Positions 1-8,366 of a stretch of 64,000 nt of DNA are shown in pieces. The DNA is from Parahaliea aestuarii (GTDB lineage: Bacteria > Pseudomonadota > Gammaproteobacteria > Pseudomonadales > Halieaceae): assembly GCF_008064635.1 (NCBI RefSeq), contig NZ_VRYZ01000004.1:124001-188000 (forward strand). Direction: 5' to 3'. Each line of letters opens with the position of its first letter. The first letter of the stretch is position 1. Under the pieces are notes generated by a model. It made no database searches. It was not told the DNA's origin and saw only the letters and a program-made list of their open reading frames with translations. Both the position numbers and the translations under genes were made by a program.

Positions 1-54
1 GGATGTCAGTTACACCGCGCCGCGACGCTACTTCTTGTCGTTGAGGTACAGGCT

Positions 55-870
55 CTAGAGCCAGGCGCGGTAGAGCATGCGCAGGGAGACCAGCAGCAGG
101 AAGGAACCGAAAAACAGCGACAACTGACGCTGGCTGAGTCGGTGCGCCAATTTTGCGCCCAGCGGTGCCGTGAGCACCGTCATGGGCGCAATCATTACCA
201 GGCCGAGAAGGCTGACAAAACCGAGGTTGCCGGATGGCAGACGCGGATCACCCCAGCCGGTAACGATATAAGTCAATGTACCTGGCACCGCAATCAGCAG
301 GCCAAACAGGGCCGAGGTGCCCACGGCCCGGTGCACCGGTACGCTCATCATGGTCAGGGCCGGTACACTGAGACTGCCACCGCCAATGCCCATCATGCAG
401 GAAAGGCCGCCAATCAACAGTGGCGGGATTTTACCTGGCAGGCCACCGGGAACATGATCCGACAGGCGCAGGTTATCTGTAGGGAGTACCAGCTTCAGCG
501 CCACCAGGATGGCGATGACTGCAAACACCATGGATAAAACGCTGCTGTCCACGCGGCTTGCCAACAGAGTACCTGCCACGGCCCCCAGCAGGATGACCCC
601 CCCCCACTGGCGCGCAAGCGCAAAATCCACCGCACCCCTCTTGTGGTGAGCGCGGGTCGATGAGATCGAAGTCAGGATGATGGTAGCGAGAGAGGTAGCC
701 ACTGCGATATGCATGCGAATCGCGGCATCCACCCCCATGACACCCAGTGCGGCTTCCAGCACCGGCACAATCACGATTCCCCCACCCACGCCGAGCAGTC
801 CGGCGAGGACACCGGCGAACAGGCCGGTGGCGAGCATGGCCAATGCCAGCGGCAGAATTTCCAACTCCAT
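55..870 (-). CDS. TauE/SafE (TSUP) family membrane exporter
   Basis: A 271-residue integral membrane protein of the sulfite exporter TauE/SafE family, which moves sulfur-containing or other organic anions across the inner membrane. The N-terminal half has the family's glycine-rich segment (GLLGVGGGIVIVPVL, about residues 25-39), and a second copy (GGLSCMMGIGGGSLSVPAL) opens the C-terminal half, the expected internal duplication. Length and about eight hydrophobic segments fit the family. It stands alone, and nothing nearby indicates the substrate. The 54 bases beyond its stop, to the window edge, contain no recognisable gene. Confidence 0.85.
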   Translation of the reverse strand: MELEILPLALAMLATGLFAGVLAGLLGVGGGIVIVPVLEAALGVMGVDAAIRMHIAVATSLATIILTSISSTRAHHKRGAVDFALARQWGGVILLGAVAGTLLASRVDSSVLSMVFAVIAILVALKLVLPTDNLRLSDHVPGGLPGKIPPLLIGGLSCMMGIGGGSLSVPALTMMSVPVHRAVGTSALFGLLIAVPGTLTYIVTGWGDPRLPSGNLGFVSLLGLVMIAPMTVLTAPLGAKLAHRLSQRQLSLFFGSFLLLVSLRMLYRAWL

Positions 871-954
871 CAGCGCTCCGTCCAGCTTCAGCGAAAGCGC
901 GGAAGCTTAACACGCCATGCGCAGAATCACCTGCCCGCCATTAAATCGGACAAG

Positions 955-2055
955 CTACAACTCACTGAACTTCACCACCCGCGCATTCACCGGCGGGTGC
1001 TCTTTCGCCCCGATCCAGCGCCAGCACAGGGTGCCGCGGTTGTGGCCGGTGGTCTCCACCCAGTTGGGGTGGTCGGGCTTCTGGTGGGCGACGATGATTT
1101 TCACCGAACCGTCGGGCTCGTAGTGGGCGGTGTGCTTGTTGAAGTGGATGTTGTGGTAACGGAAATCCAGCGACTCCATCCACCAGTTTTGCAGCACGAA
1201 GTTCCAGGTCTGGCACTGCGGGATGACCGGTGCTTCTACCACCAGCGCCTCGTCGTCGGCCAGCTCCCAGGCGCTGTGAAAGTAATAGATGTTCGGGTCG
1301 CCACCGATGGCCTGGCAGTAGGCCTGGTCCGCAGGCGCCACCTGATTGGTGGTGGGCAGGAAGCTTTCGGCCCAGCCTTCGAAAAGGCCCGTTGTCATTT
1401 TCACAAACTGCACCGTGCCCTGCAGTCCGCGATCGAGTTTTTCCGGTGTCAGGGGTGCCGGACGATCATTTTCCCAGCCGATACGCTCCAGGGTGAGTTC
1501 CGCCCTCACCTCGCGTTTGCGATCCTGGAAGGTCTGGCGCACATTGAGGGAGTTGGTCTCAGGCCCCATGCGCAGCCAGTTGCCCGGCTGTTCGCGCTGG
1601 CTGATGATGATCTCGAAATTGCCCTCGCCGTCAATCTCGATCTCGCGCGAATCCAGGAAGCCGTCGGTTTTCATGCCGCCGCCACTGCTGTAGCGATTGA
1701 TCACGGTGCCAAAGCCCAGGTAGTCAACGGTGCCGCGGCTGCCCTTCAGGCGGTAGTCGTACTGGGGGTTGAGGGGTGCGCTCTGGTAGTGGTTGTCGGG
1801 GTTGTCGGCACCGAGCTTGATGGTCTCGTGGGCCGGGCAGCGCAGTACCGGGAAGGCCGGGTCGCCGCCTTCAACAAAGCTCTCCAGCCCGGCCCGCAGC
1901 ATGCGGGACAGGTAGCGATAGCCCTCGGCGCGGTCAAAGGGCGTGGCCGGGGCCTTTTCGGCGAAGACCAGTTGCCCGGCCTCTTTCAGGCCGTCGCAGA
2001 AATCGGCCCAGGCCTGGCCGCTCATCACGCGTTCATTGCTGTCCTGTTCACTCAC
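955..2055 (-). CDS. DUF1214 domain-containing protein
   Basis: A 366-residue protein with a C-terminal DUF1214 region (about residues 240-360, including VVEAPVIPQCQTWNFVLQNWW and the GTLCWRWIG end). DUF1214 proteins are of uncertain biochemical role. The frame is open further upstream, but a GGAGG ribosome-binding site sits 6 nt before the GTG at 2055, giving an N-terminus of MSEQDSNERVMSG, so this start is preferred. It follows the sulfotransferase gene by 20 bp on the same strand, so the two are probably co-transcribed. DUF1214 and sulfotransferase genes often travel together in marine proteobacteria and actinobacteria (recalled, not checked). No signal peptide is visible. Confidence 0.85.
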   Translation of the reverse strand: MSEQDSNERVMSGQAWADFCDGLKEAGQLVFAEKAPATPFDRAEGYRYLSRMLRAGLESFVEGGDPAFPVLRCPAHETIKLGADNPDNHYQSAPLNPQYDYRLKGSRGTVDYLGFGTVINRYSSGGGMKTDGFLDSREIEIDGEGNFEIIISQREQPGNWLRMGPETNSLNVRQTFQDRKREVRAELTLERIGWENDRPAPLTPEKLDRGLQGTVQFVKMTTGLFEGWAESFLPTTNQVAPADQAYCQAIGGDPNIYYFHSAWELADDEALVVEAPVIPQCQTWNFVLQNWWMESLDFRYHNIHFNKHTAHYEPDGSVKIIVAHQKPDHPNWVETTGHNRGTLCWRWIGAKEHPPVNARVVKFSEL

Positions 2056-2075
2056 GTTTGTCCTCCGGGGCCGGC

Positions 2076-3248
2076 TCAGTCCAGGCCCAGTCCGTAGCGT
2101 TGCATGTAGGGGGCGAACAGGTCGGCGACCTCCTCGCGGCTGATACCGTAATCTTCCAGCCGGTACTCGTGGCGGCCGTGCTTGCCCTTGGGATGGGCGT
2201 CTATCCATTCACTCATTGCAGACCGACCGGCCTGCGAAAGTGGCGTGCCGCGCGCGGCATAGATGGCGTTCACCGCGGACCAGGGATCGTCGACAAAGTC
2301 GTCGTGGTAAACATCGATAAACTGCCCGGGGAAATCCGCCTCCATCGCTGCGCGATCCGCCTCGAAGGTATGGGTGTAGATGCGCAGCATGTCCATCCAG
2401 TCGCGGCCAATTTCGCCGCGCTCGATCTGGTCCGAGCCGCTGCGGCGCAGCAGTTCGCTGAAACTGCAGCCGGAGGCCACAAACTGCATCGGCGCGCGGT
2501 GGGTCTGCACGATAATGGCATCCGGGTAGACGCGCAGGATTTCCCGCAGGCCCAACTGGTGAAACGGCGCCTTGAGTACCCAGTGTCCGGGATGCCGATA
2601 CTGCAGCAGCTGTAGCTGGCGCCTGTGGCTCTCATAGGCACCGCGCTGGCAGAGATTGCTGTAGAGCCAGTTGGCGTAGGCGGGAATATGGAACATGGCC
2701 GAATACTCGACCGAGAGGAAGTCCCGGTTCAGCAGCATGTAGCACTCGTCCGGCTCTTCTGCGTCTATCAGGTGGGTCTTGAGAAAGCCCGGCAGAAACT
2801 GTTCGGTCAGGGCGACGCCGGCGGCTCGCGCCTCGATGCGCGGGTCCGAATGATAGGTGGCCGTCTCCGGTGGCGGTACCGGGTCCTGGGCCTCCCACAG
2901 GCGCAACGTGCGGTTCGCCGGATCCTGGTTCAGCAGGTGGTGCAGCGCGGTAGTGCCGGTGCGCGGCAGCCCGACAATGAACACCGGGCGCGGCACGTCC
3001 TGATCCAGCACTTCGGGAAATTCCCGCAGGTAGGCGATGATTTTCAGCCGGTTGACCAGCCCGGAGTGAATGGTCATCTGCGCGCGCAACTGCCCGAAGT
3101 CATTGAGACGGGCCTCGCGGTTCAGGGCATCGATCAGCAGGTCCAGGGGCTGGTGGAAGGACGGGTCGCCGAAATCGGACAGCCCTGTCTCCGCCTGCGC
3201 GGCCGTGAGTAAGGTATTTTTATCCAACACGTGTGCTTCGCTCTGCAA
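2076..3248 (-). CDS. Sulfotransferase family protein
   Basis: A 390-residue cytosolic sulfotransferase-fold protein that would transfer sulfate from PAPS to an unknown acceptor. The 5'-phosphosulfate-binding loop is GLPRTGTT at residues 93-100, and the 3'-phosphate-binding region is the later IIVQTHRAPMQFVASGCS segment. Length fits the bacterial sulfotransferase_3 type. The start is uncertain: TTG at 3248 gives MQSEAHVLDK, but a GTG six codons downstream is also possible. It is the first gene of a likely two-gene unit with the DUF1214 gene. The substrate cannot be read from the sequence. Confidence 0.86.
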   Translation of the reverse strand: MQSEAHVLDKNTLLTAAQAETGLSDFGDPSFHQPLDLLIDALNREARLNDFGQLRAQMTIHSGLVNRLKIIAYLREFPEVLDQDVPRPVFIVGLPRTGTTALHHLLNQDPANRTLRLWEAQDPVPPPETATYHSDPRIEARAAGVALTEQFLPGFLKTHLIDAEEPDECYMLLNRDFLSVEYSAMFHIPAYANWLYSNLCQRGAYESHRRQLQLLQYRHPGHWVLKAPFHQLGLREILRVYPDAIIVQTHRAPMQFVASGCSFSELLRRSGSDQIERGEIGRDWMDMLRIYTHTFEADRAAMEADFPGQFIDVYHDDFVDDPWSAVNAIYAARGTPLSQAGRSAMSEWIDAHPKGKHGRHEYRLEDYGISREEVADLFAPYMQRYGLGLD

Positions 3249-3406
3249 GACAGAGTCGGCAGACTACTGCCTGGCACGAGTCGCCTTCAACATTGCGGGG
3301 CATCTGGTGCGGGCATTCCGCCGTTGGTACAACATCTGATACCCGGGCCGCGAGCGCGGCGATACGCTAGTATGAACGGACTCAGTGCGGGCGCGAGGAG
3401 AGCGGC

Positions 3407-4444
3407 ATGATCTACAAACATTTACTGCGGTGGCTGGCCTGCCTGTGCCTGCTGTGCGCCGGGCCCATTCTCGCTTCCGACGTGCACCAGAAAACCGACG
3501 TGATAACGCTCTACAACGGCGACCGGATTACCGGTGAAATCAAATCCCTCTCAGCCGGCCTGCTGGAACTCAGCACCGACGCCATGGACAGCGTGAGTAT
3601 TCAGTGGCAGGAAGTCGCCCGTATCGAAAGCAAGTACAACTACCAGGTTCGCACCAGCAATGGACACCGCTACTACGGCGAATTGCAACCCGGGGAACGG
3701 CCCGGAGACCTGGCGATCAGGGATTTGTACGGCAGCCACAACATGGAATACCTGGACATTGTCGAGCTGGAACCTATCGAGGACCGCTGGCTGGATCGCT
3801 TCGACGCCTACCTCTCCGCCGGCTATTCCTACACCAAGGCGAGTTCTGTCGCCCAGACTACCCTGAATACCACGCTCAGCTATGAGGACCAGCACTCGCG
3901 CAACAGCCTGAACGCCCGCACCACACTCACCGACACCGAGGACGACAGCAGCCAGAGTACCAAGATCGACCTGACGCGGCAGGTCTGGTCAACCAACAGG
4001 GCCCGTTACTTCCGCGCCTACTACGGCAATTATGAAAAGAACGACGAACTGGGGGTCGACTACCGCCTCTCGGTGGGTGCCGGGCTGGGCCGCTACTTTA
4101 TCGACACCTATCGCACCCGCCTCACCGGCGGGGCCGGCCTGCAGGTGCTGACCGAAGAAGGTACCGAAGAAGGCACAAGACAGAGCGTGGAGGCCTTCTT
4201 TGCGGGTGAGTACGGTTTCTGGCGCTTCGACGATCCGGAGATGGATATCAGTTTCACGCTGAGCCTCTACCCCAGCCTCACCGAGAGCGGACGCCTGCGC
4301 AGCAGTAGCGATTTGCGCCTGCGCTGGGAAATCATCGACGACCTGTACTGGGACATCACCGCCTTCGGCAGCTACGACAACCAGGCCGACTCGGATCGCA
4401 ATGTCGACTACGGCGTTACCACCGGGGTCGGCTGGACCTACTGA
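3407..4444 (+). CDS. DUF481 (YdiY-like) outer-membrane protein
   Basis: A 345-residue exported protein. A Sec signal peptide (about residues 1-24, ending ILAS) precedes a small domain around NGDRITGEIKSL and a C-terminal DUF481 beta-barrel-like domain with alternating aromatic strands ending in GVGWTY, an aromatic terminus typical of outer-membrane barrels. DUF481 proteins such as YdiY are predicted outer-membrane proteins, often linked to salt or acid stress. The 3' end overlaps the convergent MscS gene by 7 bp. It faces away from the sulfotransferase gene, with the promoter presumably in the 158-bp gap, where no clear -35/-10 pair stands out. Confidence 0.85.
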   Translation: MIYKHLLRWLACLCLLCAGPILASDVHQKTDVITLYNGDRITGEIKSLSAGLLELSTDAMDSVSIQWQEVARIESKYNYQVRTSNGHRYYGELQPGERPGDLAIRDLYGSHNMEYLDIVELEPIEDRWLDRFDAYLSAGYSYTKASSVAQTTLNTTLSYEDQHSRNSLNARTTLTDTEDDSSQSTKIDLTRQVWSTNRARYFRAYYGNYEKNDELGVDYRLSVGAGLGRYFIDTYRTRLTGGAGLQVLTEEGTEEGTRQSVEAFFAGEYGFWRFDDPEMDISFTLSLYPSLTESGRLRSSSDLRLRWEIIDDLYWDITAFGSYDNQADSDRNVDYGVTTGVGWTY

Positions 4445-6144
4445 TCCTGGCTGTTGTCCGCCGCGTAAAAGTGCACATCGCGCTGCGGGAAGGGAATGGA
4501 AATACCCTCGATGTCGAAGCGCATTTTCACCGCCCGGGTGAGATCCCAGTACACATCCCAGTAATCCTCGGTGCGCACCCAGGGGCGCACAATGAAGTTG
4601 ACCGAGGAATCGCCCAGGGTGTGTACCTTGATCACCGGCTCCGGTGAACGCAGGATCTTGTCGTGGCTGGCCACCACGTCCTGCAGTACCTGTTCGGTTT
4701 TCTCGATGTCATCGCTATAGCTGACCCCGAACACCAGGTCCACCCGGCGCACCCGCTGGGCGGTGACATTCTTGATCACGTCGCCCCAGATCTTGTTGTT
4801 GGGTACCACCAGTATCTGGTTGTCGAAGGTGGCGATGGTGGTCGATACCAGCGTCATTTTCTTCACCACCCCCGAGGCGCCGGACACTTCAATGAAATCA
4901 TCCACGTCGTAGGGGCGGTAGAGCAGGATCATCGCCCCGGAGGCGAAATTGGACAGGGTATCCTGCAGGGCAAAACCGACAATGAAGCCGGCGACACCCA
5001 GACCCGCCAGCATCGGGCCGAGGGAAATGCCCAGCTGCGACAGCGCCATCATCAGGCCCATCACCAGCATCACCCCCCCGGATACGGAAATCAGTATCTC
5101 TTTCAGCAAGCTGGAAATGTTCAGGCTGGAGCGCTCAAGACCCTTGCGCATCAGGCGCTTGAGGCCCTGCGCGAACCAGAAAAACAGCAGCAGCGTGGCG
5201 ACAAACAGCAGGAAACGGAAAATGCCGTCGGCGGCATTCTCCACAATAGTGGATTTGAAGTTCTTCCAGCCGTCCAGCGCCATGCCGGCCAGCACATGGG
5301 AATCGAACATGCTGATGGAAACCACATCGCCCTTCTGCAGGATGACGGTGCGGTAGGGCGCGCTGTCGAGCTCCAGCCTGTCCATTAACTCCACTGCAAT
5401 CCGCAGATCGTCTATGTGGCGGGACTGCTCGAGTTGCAGTTCATCCAGCGCGGTGGCGAGGTCCTGCTGGTCGGGACGCACCTTGAGGCGCTGGCGCAGG
5501 GCGGCGATTGCCGCGGTGGAAAACTCCACCTTTCCCACCTGTATCTCGGCGTACTGAAACAGTTCCTGCGGCAGGTTGCGCAGCACTTCCAGCGGGGGCA
5601 ATCCGTGCTCTTCGCGATGACGGGACAGGCCGATCAGCGCTTCGTAATAGCGGAAGCGCAGTTGCTCCAGGCTCTCCAGGTTGGCCTCGCGCTCCACACG
5701 GTCGACACCGCTGGCCTCCTCGACCTTGAGCACAAGCTGATCGATACGCTCTTCCAGCTCTTTCAGGCGCTCGTAGACGGTGCGACCGACATCGGCCAGG
5801 TCCCCGCGGATGCGTTGTTCGAGATTGACCCGCGCCGGATCTTCCGCCGGCAGGCTGAGAACCAGGGGCGTGATCCGGTCCAGCAGGCGCACGACCTCAA
5901 GGCTGCGCAAATCGCGGCGATACAGAAGCGCATCGCGACTCTCGCCAGTGGCCCGCTGCAAGCGTTCGCTGAGCAGGCGGATCTGGCCGACCTCTGCCTC
6001 CAGCTTCGCCACCAGGGCATCGAGATCGACAGAGGCAGGCGGCGCCGGCGTGGGCTGCTGCGCAGCCGCGACGCCTGCCCACAACAGCAGAAGCGTCGCC
6101 GCCAGGGCAAAGGCACTGCGCACAGGCGAAGAAAAAGCCGTCAA
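4438..6144 (-). CDS. MscS-family mechanosensitive channel with long periplasmic N-terminus
   Basis: A 568-residue small-conductance mechanosensitive channel relative. A signal peptide (residues 1 to about 28, ending AAAQQ) leads into about 250 residues rich in Leu, Glu and Arg and likely coiled coil in the periplasm. Two or three membrane helices follow (about 300-400). The pore helix and MscS beta domain contain GLGVAGFIVGFALQDTLSNF and the VPNNKIWGDVI motif. The start is a TTG with GGAGG 7 nt upstream. Members release solutes on hypo-osmotic shock. The large N-terminal extension resembles MscK/YbdG-type architecture more than the minimal E. coli MscS. Confidence 0.9.
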   Translation of the reverse strand: MTAFSSPVRSAFALAATLLLLWAGVAAAQQPTPAPPASVDLDALVAKLEAEVGQIRLLSERLQRATGESRDALLYRRDLRSLEVVRLLDRITPLVLSLPAEDPARVNLEQRIRGDLADVGRTVYERLKELEERIDQLVLKVEEASGVDRVEREANLESLEQLRFRYYEALIGLSRHREEHGLPPLEVLRNLPQELFQYAEIQVGKVEFSTAAIAALRQRLKVRPDQQDLATALDELQLEQSRHIDDLRIAVELMDRLELDSAPYRTVILQKGDVVSISMFDSHVLAGMALDGWKNFKSTIVENAADGIFRFLLFVATLLLFFWFAQGLKRLMRKGLERSSLNISSLLKEILISVSGGVMLVMGLMMALSQLGISLGPMLAGLGVAGFIVGFALQDTLSNFASGAMILLYRPYDVDDFIEVSGASGVVKKMTLVSTTIATFDNQILVVPNNKIWGDVIKNVTAQRVRRVDLVFGVSYSDDIEKTEQVLQDVVASHDKILRSPEPVIKVHTLGDSSVNFIVRPWVRTEDYWDVYWDLTRAVKMRFDIEGISIPFPQRDVHFYAADNSQDQ

Positions 6145-6220
6145 ACCTGAACCTCCACGGGCGGGGCAAACCCTGCCCCGTTCAAGCGCTTACATTAGCA
6201 CAGGCCCGGCGACGGAGGGA

Positions 6221-7078
6221 TCAGAGCTCCGGAATGATGCGGGCGAATTCCTCGATCATCGGCATGACAATCTCTGGGCGGTCCCAGTTCTCCACACCGA
6301 CGCCAATGTTGCAACGCTGCACGCCCATATCGCGGTAGGACTTGAGCAGGTCGGCGGTCACCGGTGACATCACCACCAGGGTAATTTCCACCTTGTCCGG
6401 GTCGCGGCCCGCGGCGCTGACCGCGGCGCGAAAATCGGCGATGCCCTGCTTCACATCGGGCATGGCCACATCCACCGGCATCCAGCCGTCGGCCCACTCG
6501 GCGGCGTGGCGCACGCCCAGCGGCCCCATGGCGCCAAACACCACCGGCGGGCCACCGGCCTGCACGGGTTTTGGCTCAAACCAGACCGGATCGAAGTCAA
6601 TCAGCTCGCCGTGGTACTCGGGTTCTGCGTCGGTAAACAGATTGCGCTGGGCGGCCACCAGTTCTTTCAGTGCCAGGTAGCGGCGCTTCCAGGGCAGGCT
6701 GGTGGCATTTTCGAACTCCTCCTCGTTCCAGCCCACGCCACAGCCGATCAGAACCCGGCCATTGGTCAGGCGGTCGAGGGTGGCGATGGTCTTGGCCTGG
6801 GAGAACAGCTCGCGCTCCAGCAGCAGGGCGATACCGGTACCGACCTTGAGATTCTCGGTCACCGCCGCCGCCGCCATCAGCGAAACGTAGGGATCCATCA
6901 TTTTTTTGTAGGGTTCCGGCAGGTCGCCGCCGGGGGGATAAGGCGTTTTGCGGGCGACCGGGATATGGCTGTGTTCGCCGTACCAGAGGGATTCAAAGCC
7001 GGCTTCTTCCAGGGTGCGAGCCAGCAGCTCGGGAGCCGGATCGTCGGCGGTGTTCATGGAACTGAAACCCAGGTGCAT
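6221..7078 (-). CDS. LLM-class F420-dependent oxidoreductase (TIGR03619-like)
   Basis: A 285-residue luciferase-like monooxygenase-fold enzyme. The N-terminal strand MHLGFSSMNT, the SLWYGEHSHIP segment, the TLDRLTNGRVLIGCGVGWNEEEF block and the GGPPVVFGAMGPLGVRHAAEWADGW region are characteristic of the LLM family branch annotated as F420-dependent. The actual flavin (F420 or FMN) cannot be decided by eye. A GAGGA ribosome-binding site precedes the ATG. It lies downstream of DAHP synthase on the same strand, with a 113-bp gap holding a GC hairpin, so it may have its own promoter. Confidence 0.85.
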   Translation of the reverse strand: MHLGFSSMNTADDPAPELLARTLEEAGFESLWYGEHSHIPVARKTPYPPGGDLPEPYKKMMDPYVSLMAAAAVTENLKVGTGIALLLERELFSQAKTIATLDRLTNGRVLIGCGVGWNEEEFENATSLPWKRRYLALKELVAAQRNLFTDAEPEYHGELIDFDPVWFEPKPVQAGGPPVVFGAMGPLGVRHAAEWADGWMPVDVAMPDVKQGIADFRAAVSAAGRDPDKVEITLVVMSPVTADLLKSYRDMGVQRCNIGVGVENWDRPEIVMPMIEEFARIIPEL

Positions 7079-7137
7079 GGGCGCTTCCTCACATCAGTAA
7101 GTTATCCCCTGAATGTACTGTGTGAGGGGCGCTGGTG

Positions 7138-7167
7138 CCAGCCGGTGCCGACGCCCGGGCCGGCTGG
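7138..7167 (-). terminator. GC hairpin downstream of DAHP synthase
   Basis: A perfect 8-bp inverted repeat (CCAGCCGG at 7138-7145, CCGGCTGG at 7160-7167) with a 14-nt loop lies 25 bp past the DAHP synthase stop. It lacks a T-run on the minus strand, so it is a weak candidate for an intrinsic terminator. It could instead be an mRNA-stabilising or attenuating stem. Confidence 0.35.
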
Positions 7168-7191
7168 TTCAGCATAGTGTGCCTGTCGCTC

Positions 7192-8244
7192 TTAGCCTCG
7201 ACGCTCGCGGGCAGCGGCGGCCAGTTCCCGCAGCAGCAGGTCGGTATCGTCCCAGCTGATACAGGGGTCGGTGATGCTCTGGCCGTAGGTCAGGGGGCGC
7301 CCGGCCACCACATCCTGGCGGCCCGCCACCAGGTTGGACTCGATCATCAGCCCGAAGATGCTGCGACTGCCGCGGGCCACCTGGGTGGCGATGTCGCGCA
7401 CCACATCGACCTGGCGGGCGGGAATCTTGCGGCTGTTGGCGTGGCTGGCATCGATCATGATACGCGCCGGCAGACCGGCCTTGCCCAGCATGTCGCTGGC
7501 GTCATCCACCGAGAACATGTCGTAGTTGGGGTGTTTGCCGCCGCGCAGGATAATGTGGCAGTCCTCGTTGCCGGCGGTCTGAAAGATGGCGGAGCGACCC
7601 TGCTTGGTCACCGACAGGAAGTGGTGGGGCTGGGAGGCCGACTTGATGGCGTCGATGGCCACCTGGATGTCACCGTCAGTGGCGTTCTTGAAGCCCACCG
7701 GGCAGGACAGGCCGGAGGCCAGTTCGCGGTGGGTCTGGCTCTCGGTAGTGCGGGCGCCAATGGCGCCCCAGCTCACCAGATCGGCGTAGTACTGGGGGCT
7801 GATCAGATCCAGGTATTCGGTGCCGGTGGGCAGGCCCATGTCCGCCAGATCCAGCAGCAACTGACGTGCCAGGTGCAAGCCCTTGTTGATCTGGAAGGTG
7901 TTGTTGAGGTCCGGGTCGTTGATCAGTCCCTTCCAGCCCACGGTGGTGCGGGGCTTTTCAAAGTAGACCCGCATCACCACAAACACATCGTCGGCGATAT
8001 CGGCGGCCAGCGCCCGCAACTGCCTGGCATAGGCCCGGGCGGCGTCCGGGTCGTGGATGGAACAGGGGCCGACGACTACCAGCAGGCGGTCGTCTTCACC
8101 GCTCAGAATTTCGTGAATACTGCGACGCGCCTGCTGCACACAGTCGGCGGCGGCATCGGAGGGGGGAATATCGGCGATCAGTTGCTCGGGCGAAGCCAGC
8201 TCTTTGGTCTTGCGAATACGCAGGTCGTCGGTGTTGGTGGTCAT
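7192..8244 (-). CDS. aroG: 3-deoxy-7-phosphoheptulonate synthase, class I
   Basis: A 350-residue class I DAHP synthase that condenses phosphoenolpyruvate and erythrose-4-phosphate as the first step of the shikimate pathway. Family motifs are intact: VVVGPCSIHDPDAA near residue 55, RVYFEKPRTTVGWKGLINDP, GTEYLDLISPQYYADLVSWGAIGARTTESQ, the LRGGKHPNYD metal/substrate loop, and CISWDDT near the C-terminus. The start is MTTNTDD at 8244. An in-frame start 10 codons upstream exists, but 350 residues is the usual length for AroF/G/H. Which feedback-sensitive paralogue it is (AroF, AroG or AroH) cannot be settled, so the symbol is provisional. Confidence 0.92.
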   Translation of the reverse strand: MTTNTDDLRIRKTKELASPEQLIADIPPSDAAADCVQQARRSIHEILSGEDDRLLVVVGPCSIHDPDAARAYARQLRALAADIADDVFVVMRVYFEKPRTTVGWKGLINDPDLNNTFQINKGLHLARQLLLDLADMGLPTGTEYLDLISPQYYADLVSWGAIGARTTESQTHRELASGLSCPVGFKNATDGDIQVAIDAIKSASQPHHFLSVTKQGRSAIFQTAGNEDCHIILRGGKHPNYDMFSVDDASDMLGKAGLPARIMIDASHANSRKIPARQVDVVRDIATQVARGSRSIFGLMIESNLVAGRQDVVAGRPLTYGQSITDPCISWDDTDLLLRELAAAARERRG

Positions 8245-8285
8245 ACCATGGCAGCCTTGAGTCGGGGGGAACACATACTATAGGG

Positions 8286-8313
8286 TTGGCAGCGAAAGCC
8301 AGCCCGCTACTAT
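8286..8313 (+). promoter_or_regulatory. Candidate sigma-70 promoter for the S9 peptidase gene
   Basis: TTGGCA (8286-8291), a 16-bp spacer and TACTAT (8308-8313) lie 53 bp before the S9 peptidase start. The same gap must also serve the divergent DAHP synthase gene. An ACTATAG heptamer occurs twice here (about 8277-8283 and 8309-8315), so overlapping divergent promoters are possible. The call is by eye. Confidence 0.4.
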
Positions 8314-8366
8314 AGCATCGCCTCCGCGGGCCTGCAGGCGCCCCCTTCAGAACAGGAGAAACACCC

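Noticed and set aside
709-2097. A 462-codon plus-strand open frame over the DUF1214 gene
   Set aside because: It mirrors the coding frame of the minus-strand gene, has no domain, and straddles two real genes.
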